From positions 62,001-126,000 of the forward strand of contig NZ_WWGX01000082.1 of the NCBI RefSeq assembly GCF_009862265.1: a stretch of DNA of 64,000 bases. Direction: 5' to 3'. Shown in pieces: positions 42,861 to 53,145 of the stretch. A model generated the notes under the pieces. It did not search any database and was not told the origin of the DNA. It saw nothing but the letters and a program-made list of their open reading frames with translations. The stretch is from Streptomyces sp. SID8352. Lineage in GTDB: Bacteria > Actinomycetota > Actinomycetes > Streptomycetales > Streptomycetaceae. How positions within the stretch are numbered: the stretch's first letter is position 1; each line of letters opens with the position of its first letter. A program made the translations under genes and the position numbers.

Positions 42861-42952
42861 GGCGTCAATTGGGGCGGGGTGAGCGATCACCCTTTCGTGT
42901 GCTTTTCACCAAAGCCCTCAAGGGAGTTGAGGACCAGGCCGACAAAGGATGC

Positions 42953-43840
42953 GTGAGTACCCTTGCGCACACCATGATGACCTCCGCCCGTTCCTCCGAC
43001 TCCGGTCTGTCGAACCCGGGCGAACTCGACCGCTACCCCTACGCGGAGACGCCCGGCGTCGACCGCGGCGGGGCGCCCGCGTGGGAGGGGATGGAGCCCG
43101 ATCTCGGCCGTGTCAGCAGGCGCCCCGCGGGCAGCCGCGGCCGCGGACTGCACGGGCAACTCGTCCAGCAGCTCGGCCAGATGATCGTCTCCGGTGATCT
43201 GGGGGCGGACCGCCCCCTGGTGCCCGAGGAGATCGGCCAGCGTTTCGAGGTCTCCCGCACGGTCGTCCGGGAGTCCCTCCGCGTCCTGGAGGCCAAGGGC
43301 CTGGTCAGCGCCCGGCCCAACGTCGGCACCCGGGTGCGCCCCGTGAGCGACTGGAACCTGCTCGACCCCGACATCATCGAGTGGCGCGCCTTCGGGCCGC
43401 AGCGCGACGACCAGCGCCGGGAGCTGAGCGAGCTGCGCTGGACGATCGAGCCCCTCGCCGCCCGGCTGGCCGCCGGTCACGGCCGCGAGGACGTGCAGCA
43501 GCGGCTGGCCGACATGGTCGGCATCATGGGCCATGCCATGGCGCAGGGTGACGCGCTCACCTTTTCCCGGGCCGACACCGAGTTCCACGCCCTACTCATC
43601 CAGGTCGCGGGCAACCGCATGCTGGAGCACCTGTCCGGGATCGTCTCCGCCGCCCTCCATGTGTCCGGCGGCCCGGTCACGGGCTGTGACCGGCCGAACG
43701 AGGGGTCCCTCGGACAGCACGGCCGGATCGTCGACGCGCTCGCCGCGGGCGACGGCGCCGCCGCCGAGACGGCCATGCGCCACCTCCTCGTCGTCCACCC
43801 CGAGGTGGAGCGCGTCGTCCCCGCCCCGCGCGAGCACTGA
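42953..43840 (+). CDS. whiH: WhiH, GntR-family sporulation regulator
   Basis: 295 aa. GntR winged helix at about residues 66-130 (LVQQLGQMIVSGDLG, VSRTVVRESLRVLEAKGLVSARPNVGTRV) followed by an FCD-type effector domain (ELRWTIEPLAARLAAG ... TEFHALLIQVAGNRML). Position directly before hrdB and the N-terminus STLAHTMMTSARS identify it as WhiH, needed for sporulation septation in aerial hyphae. GTG 42953 has AAAGGA close upstream; ATG 42971 is an alternative. A sigma-WhiG-like -10 upstream fits developmental control. A hairpin separates it from hrdB. Confidence 0.9.
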   Translation: MSTLAHTMMTSARSSDSGLSNPGELDRYPYAETPGVDRGGAPAWEGMEPDLGRVSRRPAGSRGRGLHGQLVQQLGQMIVSGDLGADRPLVPEEIGQRFEVSRTVVRESLRVLEAKGLVSARPNVGTRVRPVSDWNLLDPDIIEWRAFGPQRDDQRRELSELRWTIEPLAARLAAGHGREDVQQRLADMVGIMGHAMAQGDALTFSRADTEFHALLIQVAGNRMLEHLSGIVSAALHVSGGPVTGCDRPNEGSLGQHGRIVDALAAGDGAAAETAMRHLLVVHPEVERVVPAPREH

Positions 43841-43885
43841 TCCCCGGGCGAGCACCGACCCCCGCGCGAGCACCGACCGCGTCCG
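43832..43885. repeat. 18-bp repeat across the whiH stop codon
   Basis: Units beginning GAGCAC(T/C)GA start at 43832, 43850 and 43868. The first contains the whiH stop codon. Slippage product without evident function. Confidence 0.75.
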
Positions 43886-43954
43886 GCCCGGCGGGGGCGG
43901 GCCCCGGGTGCGCCGCCTCCCCCTCCCGCGGCGGTTCCGGACCGCCCGTCACCA

Positions 43955-44000
43955 CCGTCGGACCCCACGGGATTCCCTCAGATCCCGCGGGGTCCGACGG
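43955..44000 (+). terminator. whiH terminator
   Basis: 43955-43973 and 43982-44000 pair at 18 of 19 positions over an 8-base loop, in the 470-base gap between whiH and hrdB. Confidence 0.85.
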
Positions 44001-44100
44001 CGTGATGAGACCCTGGATCTCCCCGGCCGGGCCAGGTCAGGACGGTGCCCGACCTCGTTCGTTCGGGTGTGACCGGCTTTGACCGCTTACGGGGTGTGAC

Positions 44101-44310
44101 TCGGGCCACGCGGATTGGGCGTAACGCTCGGGCAAACAACGCGATGACCTAATAGGTGACTGCCGTGGAGGGAATACGGACGTCGTTCACGACGCTGTGC
44201 TTCTCCCCGGCCCGCGCCCGCGCCGTCGGCCCATCCCCAAGCCGGTGGTCGGCCCCGTCCGTCCAGGACGGCGGCCGGAAGCCGTTTTCCAACGTTCCGA
44301 GAGGTTGTTC
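44101..44310 (+). promoter_or_regulatory. hrdB promoter and leader region
   Basis: The region before hrdB is less GC-rich than its surroundings. TAATAG (44150-44155) is the best -10 candidate, and GGGAAT (44167-44172) resembles a sigma-R -35, but no GTT lies at 18-19 bases from it. The leader would be about 150 bases. Exact start sites cannot be fixed by eye. Confidence 0.5.
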
Positions 44311-45837
<1,527 letters not shown>

Positions 45838-45855
45838 GCAGGTCGCCGGCCCCTC

Positions 45856-45914
45856 CCGGCCCATGGCGAAGGCCCGGCCCCCTTGCGGGGGGCCGGGCCT
45901 TCGCCATGGGCCGG
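45856..45914 (+). terminator. hrdB terminator, 27-bp perfect stem
   Basis: 45856-45882 and 45888-45914 are exact inverted repeats with a 5-base loop, 18 bases after the hrdB stop. The longest perfect hairpin in the window. Confidence 0.95.
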
Positions 45915-46037
45915 CCGGAGCGGGCGAGGTCGGGGCCGCGGGACCGGGAGCGGGTGCGGGCACGGGTGGGGGTGCGGGCACGGGCCCGGTGGATCACTCT
46001 GGGTCTCCCAATGACCACCTGTGAGTGAGGAGCGCGT

Positions 46038-46892
46038 ATGCGTCGTCTCATGGTCCGGACGCTGGTCCGCCCGCTCGTCCTGGCGGCGGCCGCCACCGTC
46101 ATACCGCTGGCGGGCGCCGCCCCCGCGACCGCGGGCGGCATCGTCGTCGGGGGCTTCCCGGTCGACGTGGCCGACAGCCCGTGGACGGTGGCCCTCTCCA
46201 GCCGTGACCGGTTCGGGGGTACGCGGTCCGGCCAGTTCTGCGGGGGAGTGGCGGTGGGCCGCACCACCGTGCTCACGGCGGCGCACTGCGTGAGCGCGGC
46301 GGTGCTGGGTTCGCCGCCCGGGCGGACCGGCGACCTCAAGGTCATCGCCGGCCGCACCGATCTGCGCTCGGCCCAGGGGCGGGAGATCCCCGTCAGCCGG
46401 ATCGGTGTGAACCCGGGCTACGACCCGGACGGCAACGTCGGGGACTTCGCCCTGCTGACCCTCTCCGAGGCGCTGCCCGCCGGTTCGGTCCTGGGCATGG
46501 CCGCGGAGGGGGATCCCGCCTACGCGCCGGGGACGGCCGCCCTGGTCTACGGCTGGGGGGACTCCTCGGGCGCCGGCGACTACGCCACCGGGCTGCGGGC
46601 GGCGCGGGTGCGGGTGCTGTCCGACGCGCGGTGCGAGGAGGCGTATCCCGGGGGCGACGACCGCCGGTACCGCGCCGACAGCATGCTGTGCGCGGGGGAG
46701 GAGGCGGGGGGCCGCGACGCCTGCCAGGGCGACAGCGGCGGGCCGCTGGTGGCCCGGGGACGGCTCATCGGGCTCGTCTCCTGGGGGAGCGGCTGCGGCA
46801 CACCGGGGTATCCGGGGGTCTACACGCGCGTCTCCGCCGTCGTGACGGCCCTGGGCGGGCAGGTGCCCCGGGCCGCGGCGGGAGGGCGCTGA
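46038..46892 (+). CDS. Secreted trypsin-like serine protease
   Basis: 284 aa. Signal peptide (MRRLMVRTLVRP then a hydrophobic core ending around AGAAPATA), a possible short propeptide and mature start IVVGGFPV, then the S1A domain with LTAAHC (His83), GDFALL (Asp136) and QGDSGGPL (Ser233). CSxAHC and C-terminal cysteines indicate disulfides. Trypsin-type specificity is suggested by the Asp in DACQGDSGG. ATG 46038 follows GAGGAG. It probably acts outside the cell in nutrition or development. Confidence 0.93.
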   Translation: MRRLMVRTLVRPLVLAAAATVIPLAGAAPATAGGIVVGGFPVDVADSPWTVALSSRDRFGGTRSGQFCGGVAVGRTTVLTAAHCVSAAVLGSPPGRTGDLKVIAGRTDLRSAQGREIPVSRIGVNPGYDPDGNVGDFALLTLSEALPAGSVLGMAAEGDPAYAPGTAALVYGWGDSSGAGDYATGLRAARVRVLSDARCEEAYPGGDDRRYRADSMLCAGEEAGGRDACQGDSGGPLVARGRLIGLVSWGSGCGTPGYPGVYTRVSAVVTALGGQVPRAAAGGR

Positions 46893-46922
46893 CGGGCCCC
46901 TGGAGCCCCGCGGACACGAGCG

Positions 46923-46954
46923 AGGGCGACCGCCTCGGATGAGGTGGTCGCCCT
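46923..46954 (+). terminator. Terminator of the secreted protease gene
   Basis: AGGGCGACCGCCTC (46923-46936) pairs with GAGGTGGTCGCCCT (46941-46954) with one G-T wobble and a 4-base loop, followed by a short pyrimidine run. Confidence 0.8.
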
Positions 46955-47034
46955 TTCACCGGCCTGTGCCTGCACGCACACGGTCCGATCGGACTCGGCC
47001 CGTGCCGGACTCGCTCGTCGTCGGATGCGAAGCG

Positions 47035-47265
47035 TCAGCGCTCTTCCTCGGGACCGGACGCGGGAACGGGCGTCAGCCGCTCCGTCTCGTCCTGTATCTC
47101 AGCGGCGATCTTCTTGAGTTCCGGCTCGAACTTGCGGCCGTGGTGGGCGCAGAAGAGCAGTTCCCCGCCGCTCAGCAGAACGACGCGCAGGTATGCCTGG
47201 GCGCCGCAGCGGTCGCAACGGTCGGCGGCCGTCAGCGGGCTCGCGGAAGTCAGAACAGTAGTCAC
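47035..47265 (-). CDS. Small zinc-ribbon protein, DUF7455 type
   Basis: 76 aa. C17-x2-C20 (DRCDRCGAQA) and a second pair formed by C39 and His41/42 (LFCAHHG) make a likely single zinc site; the rest is helical. This short family is conserved in actinobacteria next to parE and has no known role. GTG 47265 is preceded by AGAAGAGG, so translation is well supported. It diverges from parE. Confidence 0.85.
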   Translation of the reverse strand: MTTVLTSASPLTAADRCDRCGAQAYLRVVLLSGGELLFCAHHGRKFEPELKKIAAEIQDETERLTPVPASGPEEER

Positions 47266-47707
47266 GTCGCCTCTTCTCTAGCTCGACGAGCTGTCGTACC
47301 AGGGTCAACATCCAACCAGCCCCAAAACGTTCCCGCTCGTGGCTTTTTCCTCGAAGATTTCTTCCGAGGGGCCGGCTGTCACCCGTTGGCGGCGAATGTG
47401 CCGTATTGCGTGTCTCTGTGTCGTACGGGTTCGCGCGGTCGGATCGGTGTCGGTCCCGCCGGCTGGGTTGCCGGTTTGTTCATGAGGACGTGCCCGGAGC
47501 CTAAATGGTTCATGCCTCGAAGGGAACGTGATGTGTACTTCACCCCATCGAGGGATCGAACAGGTATGCGACCCTGGACTAGGGTGAGTTCTCGACGAGG
47601 GTGGCGTGACAGCGGCTCTACCAGGCATCGGTACCCTCTGACCGGTGAACGAAGCCGCGCCCTTACCCAGCGAGGCCCCATCTGAAATTCAGCGAGGAGC
47701 GAACCGC
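47266..47707. promoter_or_regulatory. Divergent promoter region of DUF7455 gene and parE
   Basis: 442 bases with AT-richer patches. TAGGGT (47580-47585) is a plausible parE -10. CTTTTTCCTCGAAGATTTC (47343-47361) may serve the leftward gene. No gene is present. Confidence 0.5.
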
Positions 47708-49831
47708 GTGACCGCCGAGACGTCCGTGCCGTCCACAGCGCTGCTGGCAGGAGCAGACCGGGACGGTTCCAACTACACCGCGCGGCACCTGCTCGTCCTG
47801 GAGGGGCTCGAGGCCGTCCGTAAACGTCCGGGCATGTACATCGGGTCGACCGACAGTCGCGGTCTGATGCACTGCCTGTGGGAGATCATCGACAACTCCG
47901 TCGACGAGGCCCTGGGCGGTTACTGCGACCACATCGAGGTGATCCTCCACGACGACGCGTCCGTGGAGGTCCGGGACAACGGCCGGGGCATCCCGGTCGA
48001 CGTCGAGCCCAAGACGGGCCTGTCCGGCGTCGAGGTCGTGCTGACCAAGCTCCACGCCGGAGGGAAGTTCGGCGGCGGCTCCTACGCCGCCTCCGGCGGT
48101 CTGCACGGCGTCGGCGCCTCGGTCGTCAACGCCCTGTCCGCCCGGCTGGACGTCGAGGTGGACCGGGGCGGGCACACCCACGCGATCAGCTTCCGGCGCG
48201 GTGTGCCGGGCGCCTTCGCGGCGGCGGGCCCCGAGGCGAAGTTCGAGCCGGGCAGCGGCCTGCGCAGGGCGAAGAAGATCCCCAAGGCCCGTTCCGGTAC
48301 CCGTGTGCGGTACTGGGCCGACCGCCAGATCTTCCTGAAGGACGCGCGGCTCTCCCTGGAGACGCTGCACCAGCGGGCGCGGCAGACGGCGTTCCTGGTG
48401 CCCGGCCTGACCATCGTCGTCCGGGACGAGTTCGGTCTCGGCGACGGGGGCAGCAAGGGTGAGGAGTCGTTCCGCTTCGACGGCGGCATCAGCGAGTTCT
48501 GCGAGTTCCTCGCCTCCGACCGGCCCGTCTGCGACGTGCTCCGCTTCACCGGCCAGGGCGCGTTCAAGGAGACCGTGCCTGTCCTGGACGAGTTCGGGCA
48601 GATGACGCCCACCGAGGTCACCCGTGATCTCGGCGTGGACATCGCCATGCGCTGGGGCACGGGATACGACACCACGCTGCGCTCCTTCGTCAACATCATC
48701 GCCACGCCCAAGGGCGGTACCCATGTCGCGGGCTTCGAGCAGGCTGTGGCGAAGACGATGAACGAGGTGCTGCGGGCCAAGAAGCTGCTGCGCGTCGCCG
48801 AGGACGACATCGTCAAGGACGACGCCCTGGAGGGCCTCACGGCGGTGGTGACGGTCCGGCTGGCCGAGCCGCAGTTCGAGGGGCAGACCAAGGAGGTGCT
48901 CGGCACCTCGGCGGCCCGCCGGATCGTGAACACCGTGGTCGCCAGGGAGCTGAAGGCGTTCCTGACCTCGACCAAGCGGGACGACGCCCAGCAGGCCCGG
49001 GTCGTCATGGAGAAGGCCGTCGCCGCGGCCCGGACCCGTATCGCCGCCCGTCAGCACAAGGACGCGCAGCGTCGCAAGACGGCGCTGGAGTCCTCCTCGC
49101 TGCCGGCGAAGCTCGCGGACTGCCGCAGTGACGACGTGGGGCGCAGCGAACTGTTCATTGTCGAGGGCGACTCGGCGCTCGGCACCGCGAAGCTCGCGCG
49201 GAACTCGGAGTTCCAGGCGCTGCTGCCGATCCGCGGCAAGATCCTCAACGTACAGAAGTCGTCCGTGACGGACATGCTGAAGAACGCCGAGTGCGGCGCG
49301 ATCATCCAGGTCATAGGAGCGGGTTCGGGCCGTACCTTCGACATCGACGCGGCCCGCTACGGCAAGATCATCATGATGACCGACGCCGATGTGGACGGCT
49401 CCCACATCCGGACGCTGCTGCTGACCCTCTTCCACCGCTACATGCGGCCCATGGTCGAGGCCGGCCGGGTCTTCGCCGCGGTGCCGCCGCTGCACCGCAT
49501 CGAGATCGTCCAGCCCAGGAAGGGCCAGGACAAGTACGTGTACACGTACTCGGACCGGGAACTGCGGGACAAGCTCATGGAGTTCAAGACCAAGGGCGTC
49601 CGCTACAAGGACTCGATCCAGCGCTACAAGGGCCTCGGCGAGATGGACGCCGACCAGCTGGCCGAGACGACCATGGACCCCCGCCGCCGCACCCTGCGCC
49701 GGATCAACCTGACCGATCTCGACTCCGCGGAGCACGTCTTCGACCTGCTCATGGGCAATGACGTGGCCCCCCGCAAGGAGTTCATCTCCAGCTCGGCCGC
49801 CACCCTGGACCGGTCGCGCATCGACGCGTAG
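47708..49831 (+). CDS. parE: DNA topoisomerase IV subunit B (ParE-type)
   Basis: 707 aa. GHKL ATPase domain (RKRPGMYIGSTDSRGLMH, IIDNSVDEALGGY, DNGRGIPVD, GLHGVGASVVNALS), transducer domain, and TOPRIM with EGDSALGTAKLARN and the DADVDG metal motif. It pairs with the ParC-like subunit encoded at 54229 for decatenation of daughter chromosomes. GTG 47708 follows GAGGAGC. The gene is not adjacent to gyrA/gyrB and lacks the gyrB-type EGDSAGGSAK sequence, supporting topo IV over gyrase. Confidence 0.95.
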   Translation: MTAETSVPSTALLAGADRDGSNYTARHLLVLEGLEAVRKRPGMYIGSTDSRGLMHCLWEIIDNSVDEALGGYCDHIEVILHDDASVEVRDNGRGIPVDVEPKTGLSGVEVVLTKLHAGGKFGGGSYAASGGLHGVGASVVNALSARLDVEVDRGGHTHAISFRRGVPGAFAAAGPEAKFEPGSGLRRAKKIPKARSGTRVRYWADRQIFLKDARLSLETLHQRARQTAFLVPGLTIVVRDEFGLGDGGSKGEESFRFDGGISEFCEFLASDRPVCDVLRFTGQGAFKETVPVLDEFGQMTPTEVTRDLGVDIAMRWGTGYDTTLRSFVNIIATPKGGTHVAGFEQAVAKTMNEVLRAKKLLRVAEDDIVKDDALEGLTAVVTVRLAEPQFEGQTKEVLGTSAARRIVNTVVARELKAFLTSTKRDDAQQARVVMEKAVAAARTRIAARQHKDAQRRKTALESSSLPAKLADCRSDDVGRSELFIVEGDSALGTAKLARNSEFQALLPIRGKILNVQKSSVTDMLKNAECGAIIQVIGAGSGRTFDIDAARYGKIIMMTDADVDGSHIRTLLLTLFHRYMRPMVEAGRVFAAVPPLHRIEIVQPRKGQDKYVYTYSDRELRDKLMEFKTKGVRYKDSIQRYKGLGEMDADQLAETTMDPRRRTLRRINLTDLDSAEHVFDLLMGNDVAPRKEFISSSAATLDRSRIDA

Positions 49832-50517
49832 TCCGCCCGGGGGGTGCGCGGGTGGGGGTACCGGCGGGACCCGAGGGCCGAGGGCCGGGACCCCGGCGCC
49901 GGGGTGTCGACCTGGGGCCGGGCGCCGGTCGCCCGCGTCCGTGGTTCGAACGGTCCGGTGCTCCTGCCGCTCCGGCACTCCGGTGGTCCGGTCACCCCGG
50001 CCCTCCGGTCACCCCGGCCCTCCGGCCGCCCCGGCCCGGGGTGCTCGGGCGGGGGCGGTCGGCGCATCTCGGTCCCGGGTGCCGGGGTGCCGGCCTCGGG
50101 GTCGGGCGCCGGTCGTCCGCGTCGGTGGCTCGAACGGGCCGGTCACCCCGGTGGTACGGCCGCTCGCCCCGCTCCGGCGCTCCGCCACCGCGGCGCTCCG
50201 GTGGTCCGGCAGCACGGCGTACCGGCCGGTCCGGGGGTCGGCGGCTCAGGGGGTTGCGGTGGTTTCGGGTCGACCCGTGGCTCCCGTGGCTCGTGGCTCA
50301 CGTGGCTCACGTGGTTTTCGGGTGCTCCGGGTGCTCCGGGGGGGCGGTCACGCGGAACGTACGGCGGTGGTCGGGGCGTGAGCGGTGCCGGGCCGTGTCC
50401 GTGCGCCGTCGCACGCTGCCGGGGCGGACGGTGTGAGGAGCCCGGCCGTCGGTTTCCGGGTCCGTTCGCGTCCGCACGTGGTGCTTCCCGCCGCTGTCCG
50501 CTCGCGCGGGGGCGGGC
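49832..50517. other. 686-base gene-free region with degenerate duplication
   Basis: No supported gene. About 75 bases at 49885-49960 recur at 50069-50144 (offset 184); both contain GGGCGCCGGTCG and a TTCGAACGG/CTCGAACGG segment. Short tandem units (CCGGTCACCC, GTGGCTCAC) fill much of the rest. It looks like decayed repetitive sequence. Confidence 0.65.
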
Positions 50518-51462
50518 TCAGACGGCCAGGGAGGTGGGCAGGGCGACGGGGCGCAGCGCCGTGACCCGCATATGGGCGGGGGAGCCGAGTACCGAGCTGG
50601 CGCAGCTCTCCGGGCGGGGCGGCAGCGCGGCGGCCTGGGCGACGGTGACCCGCCAGTGGCGTCCGTCGGCGTGGGCCACGGTGACCTCCCAGTGCGGGGC
50701 GGACCGCTCCGTGCGCACCACCGTCAGCGCTTCCGCGGCGTCCTCGCCGGTCTCCGCGCGCACCGCCAGCTCGGCGGCCTGGCCGGGGCGCTCCCAGGCC
50801 GTGCTGCCCCGGCAGCCGGAGACGACCATCCGCCCCTCGCGCACCCGGTGCAGGATCTCGCCGACCGAGCGGGCGTCGACCCTGCCGTAGGCGTAGCCGT
50901 GCGGCAGGACGAGGATCGTCGGGGAGAAGCGGTGGCCGCCCAGGTGGGTGACCTCCCAGGTGCCCTCCGCGCCGGAGGCGGCCAGCTCGGCGGCGAGCGG
51001 CCTGCCCAGGATCGCGCAGCAGCGGTCCCGCTTGCCGTTGGTGCAGACGAGGGCGAGCGGGGCGCCCTCGTGCGGGGCACCGCCGAGCGCCGTGTCGAAG
51101 GCGCTCCGGTCGCCCCGGCCGAGCGCGGCGAAGTCGAGGTCGAGCAGGCGCCGGGGATCGGTGACGGTGGCGCCGTGCAGCCACACGTTCCCGGGCACGG
51201 TGTGACCCGCGTACACCCGGCGTGTGCCCGGGGCGTGGCCGTCGGCGTGCCGGCCGGGGCGGCGGATCAGCGCGAGGCGCACGCCGGTGCCCTTCGCGGC
51301 GGCCTCCAGGGCGCGTCCGAGGGCGGGGTCCAGATGGCTCGATGTGAGCGCCTTGGCACCCCAGGGCCCGGTCTGCTCCAGCAGGAGCCAGGTCCGCGCG
51401 GCGGGCGCGGTCCCCGCGACGGGCTCGTCGAGATCCCGGGAAACGGTTGAGCAGATACTCAC
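50518..51462 (-). CDS. Apd1-like [2Fe-2S] thioredoxin-fold ferredoxin (sucrase/ferredoxin family)
   Basis: 314 aa. C140-x8-C149 (CTNGKRDRCC) and H173-x3-H177 (HLGGH) reproduce the two-Cys, two-His ligand set of yeast Apd1-type [2Fe-2S] ferredoxins; FSPTILVLPHGYAYGRV follows, as in the family. The GTG at 51462 was chosen because an iron box and -10-like TAGGCT abut it, so the promoter would lie inside the longer frame. The mRNA is probably leaderless. The predicted role is electron transfer or redox chemistry needed under iron limitation, perhaps siderophore-iron reduction; that is inference. Confidence 0.85.
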   Translation of the reverse strand: MSICSTVSRDLDEPVAGTAPAARTWLLLEQTGPWGAKALTSSHLDPALGRALEAAAKGTGVRLALIRRPGRHADGHAPGTRRVYAGHTVPGNVWLHGATVTDPRRLLDLDFAALGRGDRSAFDTALGGAPHEGAPLALVCTNGKRDRCCAILGRPLAAELAASGAEGTWEVTHLGGHRFSPTILVLPHGYAYGRVDARSVGEILHRVREGRMVVSGCRGSTAWERPGQAAELAVRAETGEDAAEALTVVRTERSAPHWEVTVAHADGRHWRVTVAQAAALPPRPESCASSVLGSPAHMRVTALRPVALPTSLAV

Positions 51463-51481
51463 AGAGGTAAGCCTAACCTGA
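51463..51481 (-). promoter_or_regulatory. Iron box (DmdR/IdeR operator) at the Fe-S protein start
   Basis: AGAGGTAAGCCTAACCTGA (plus strand) is a 19-bp imperfect palindrome whose core, AGGTTAGGCTTACCT on the coding strand, closely follows the actinobacterial iron-box consensus TTAGGTTAGGCTMACCTAA. It contains the presumed -10 TAGGCT and abuts the GTG start, so iron-loaded DmdR should block transcription. Confidence 0.9.
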
Positions 51482-51649
51482 CTTTCTCCCGGTGACTTCC
51501 GGCCGCGCCCGAACGATACTCCGGTGGTGGCCCGAACCTCCTCTGCCACGCCCTCACCACACGTATCCTGATCAGGCGTTCCGTTCCCCGGTCACCCTGC
51601 CGGAGGTCCGCCGTCGCGGCGGGCGGGCAGGCGAGAAAGAGGTCGTGCG

Positions 51650-52768
51650 GTGGCCCAGAGCCCCATTCCCCGGCAGATCCCGGTCGTCGTGCTGGCCGGA
51701 TTCCTCGGCTCCGGGAAGACCACCCTCCTCAACCACCTCCTCCACCGCAGCGGCGGCAGCCGGATCGGCGCCATCGTCAACGACTTCGGTTCGATCGAGA
51801 TCGACGCGATGGCCGTCGCCGGGGCCCTGGGGGACTCCACGGTCTCGCTGGGCAACGGCTGCCTGTGCTGTGCCGTCGACGGCAGTGAGCTGGACGTCTA
51901 TCTGGAGCGGCTCGCCCGCCCCGACGCCGGGATCGACGTCATCGTCATCGAGGCCAGCGGGCTCGCGGAGCCGCAGGAACTGGTGCGCATGCTCCTCGCC
52001 AGCGAGCAGCCGGACGTGGTCTACGGGGGGCTCGTCGAGGTCGTCGACGCCGCCGAGTTCGACGGCACGCGGGAACGGCACCCGGAGATCGACCGGCATC
52101 TGGCGCTGGCCGACCTGATCGTGGTCAACAAGACCGACCGGGCCGACGCCCCGGAGCGGGTGCTCGCCCTCGTGCGGTCCCTCGCGGACGGCGCCGCCGT
52201 GGTCGCCTCGGTGTACGGGGCGGTCGACCCGGAGTTCCTGTTCGACTGCCGTCCGGGCGGGGAGCGGATCGGGCAGCTCTCGTTCGACGATCTGCACGAC
52301 CACTCCCGGGACGGCGGGCCCCACGCCGGGCACCTGCACGCCGCGTACGACAGCCTGGCGTTCGTCTCCGACGTGCCGCTCGATCCGCGCCGGGTGATGC
52401 GGTTCCTGGACAGCCGCCCCGAGGGGCTGTACCGGATCAAGGGGTACGTCGACTTCGGCCCGTACGACCCGCGGAACCGGTACGCCGTCCACGCCGTGGG
52501 GCGGTTCCTGCGCTTCCACCCGGAGCCCTGGCCGGCGGGCAGCGAGCGGCTCACCCAACTGGTGCTGATCGGCGCCGGGATCGACGCCCCCGCCCTCGCC
52601 AAGGAACTGGACGGCTGCCGGGACGCCGGTCAGGAGGCCGACGAGCACGGCATGTGGGGCGTCCTGCGCTACGTGCCCGACCCGGAGGTGGAGGGGACGG
52701 AGGAGCGGGCCGAGGACCCCACCGTCGGTACCGGCCCCTCCGACCCGCCGGCCGAGCCGGACTTCTAG
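51650..52768 (+). CDS. CobW/COG0523 family GTP-dependent metal chaperone
   Basis: 372 aa. G3E GTPase: GFLGSGKT P-loop at residues 17-24, metal-binding CLCC at 71-74 in GNGCLCCAV, EASGLAEP switch and NKTD specificity motif; a His-rich linker (DLHDHSRDGGPHAGHLHA) precedes the C-terminal CobW_C domain. Such proteins insert zinc, cobalt or iron into client enzymes. GTG 51650 follows GAAAGAGG. It diverges from the iron-regulated Fe-S gene; the shared spacer also has a 10-bp palindrome CCTGATCAGG (51567-51576). Which metal it serves is unknown. Confidence 0.9.
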   Translation: MAQSPIPRQIPVVVLAGFLGSGKTTLLNHLLHRSGGSRIGAIVNDFGSIEIDAMAVAGALGDSTVSLGNGCLCCAVDGSELDVYLERLARPDAGIDVIVIEASGLAEPQELVRMLLASEQPDVVYGGLVEVVDAAEFDGTRERHPEIDRHLALADLIVVNKTDRADAPERVLALVRSLADGAAVVASVYGAVDPEFLFDCRPGGERIGQLSFDDLHDHSRDGGPHAGHLHAAYDSLAFVSDVPLDPRRVMRFLDSRPEGLYRIKGYVDFGPYDPRNRYAVHAVGRFLRFHPEPWPAGSERLTQLVLIGAGIDAPALAKELDGCRDAGQEADEHGMWGVLRYVPDPEVEGTEERAEDPTVGTGPSDPPAEPDF

Positions 52769-52875
52769 GGCCTGTCTGACCATTGCCGCCGTCGCCCGCA
52801 GGGCAGCCGCGCGGCATCGGGTGCGCGTGCTCCCGGCGCGCCGGCCCCAGGGCTTCGTGCTGGACACGTACTTGT
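52767..52875 (+). repeat. Dispersed repeat, copy B
   Basis: Second copy of the repeat found at 36964-37076. It also begins at the stop codon of the upstream gene (TAGGGCCTGTCTGACCAT) and ends around TTCGTGCTGGACACGTAC. The remaining part of the 377-base gap before the methyltransferase gene shows no gene. Confidence 0.8.
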
Positions 52876-53145
52876 GGAAACGGTCCTCCGCGTGCCAGGT
52901 GCCACCTGCCCGCGCTTCCCTGCCGGCCGTCGAGCCTGCCCGCCCGAGGACTGCGGCGGCCCTCGGGGACACCCGGCCTCCCTCGCCGCGATCACCGGCC
53001 CCCAGCGGCGAGCGGCATGAGGAACTCCTCGACCGGGGCTGCGCCTTCGAGCCCGGCCACTTCGACACCGACGCCGTCGGCGAGCGCCTCACGGACCGAG
53101 AAACCTGGACCGCAGGTGTGCGGTGCGGCGACTAGGCTGCGGTGT

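Noticed and set aside
44167..44195. GGGAAT upstream of hrdB as a sigma-R promoter
   Set aside because: No GTT at the required 18-19 base spacing, so it is noted only as a resemblance.
47556..47571. TCGAACAGGTATGCGA before parE as a possible LexA box
   Set aside because: The first half-site is perfect but the second matches only four of six positions; too weak, and parE is not a usual SOS gene.
49940..49965. GGTTCGAACGG resembling a tRNA T-loop
   Set aside because: No matching T-stem, acceptor or anticodon arm around it; the same degenerate segment recurs 184 bases later as part of a duplication.
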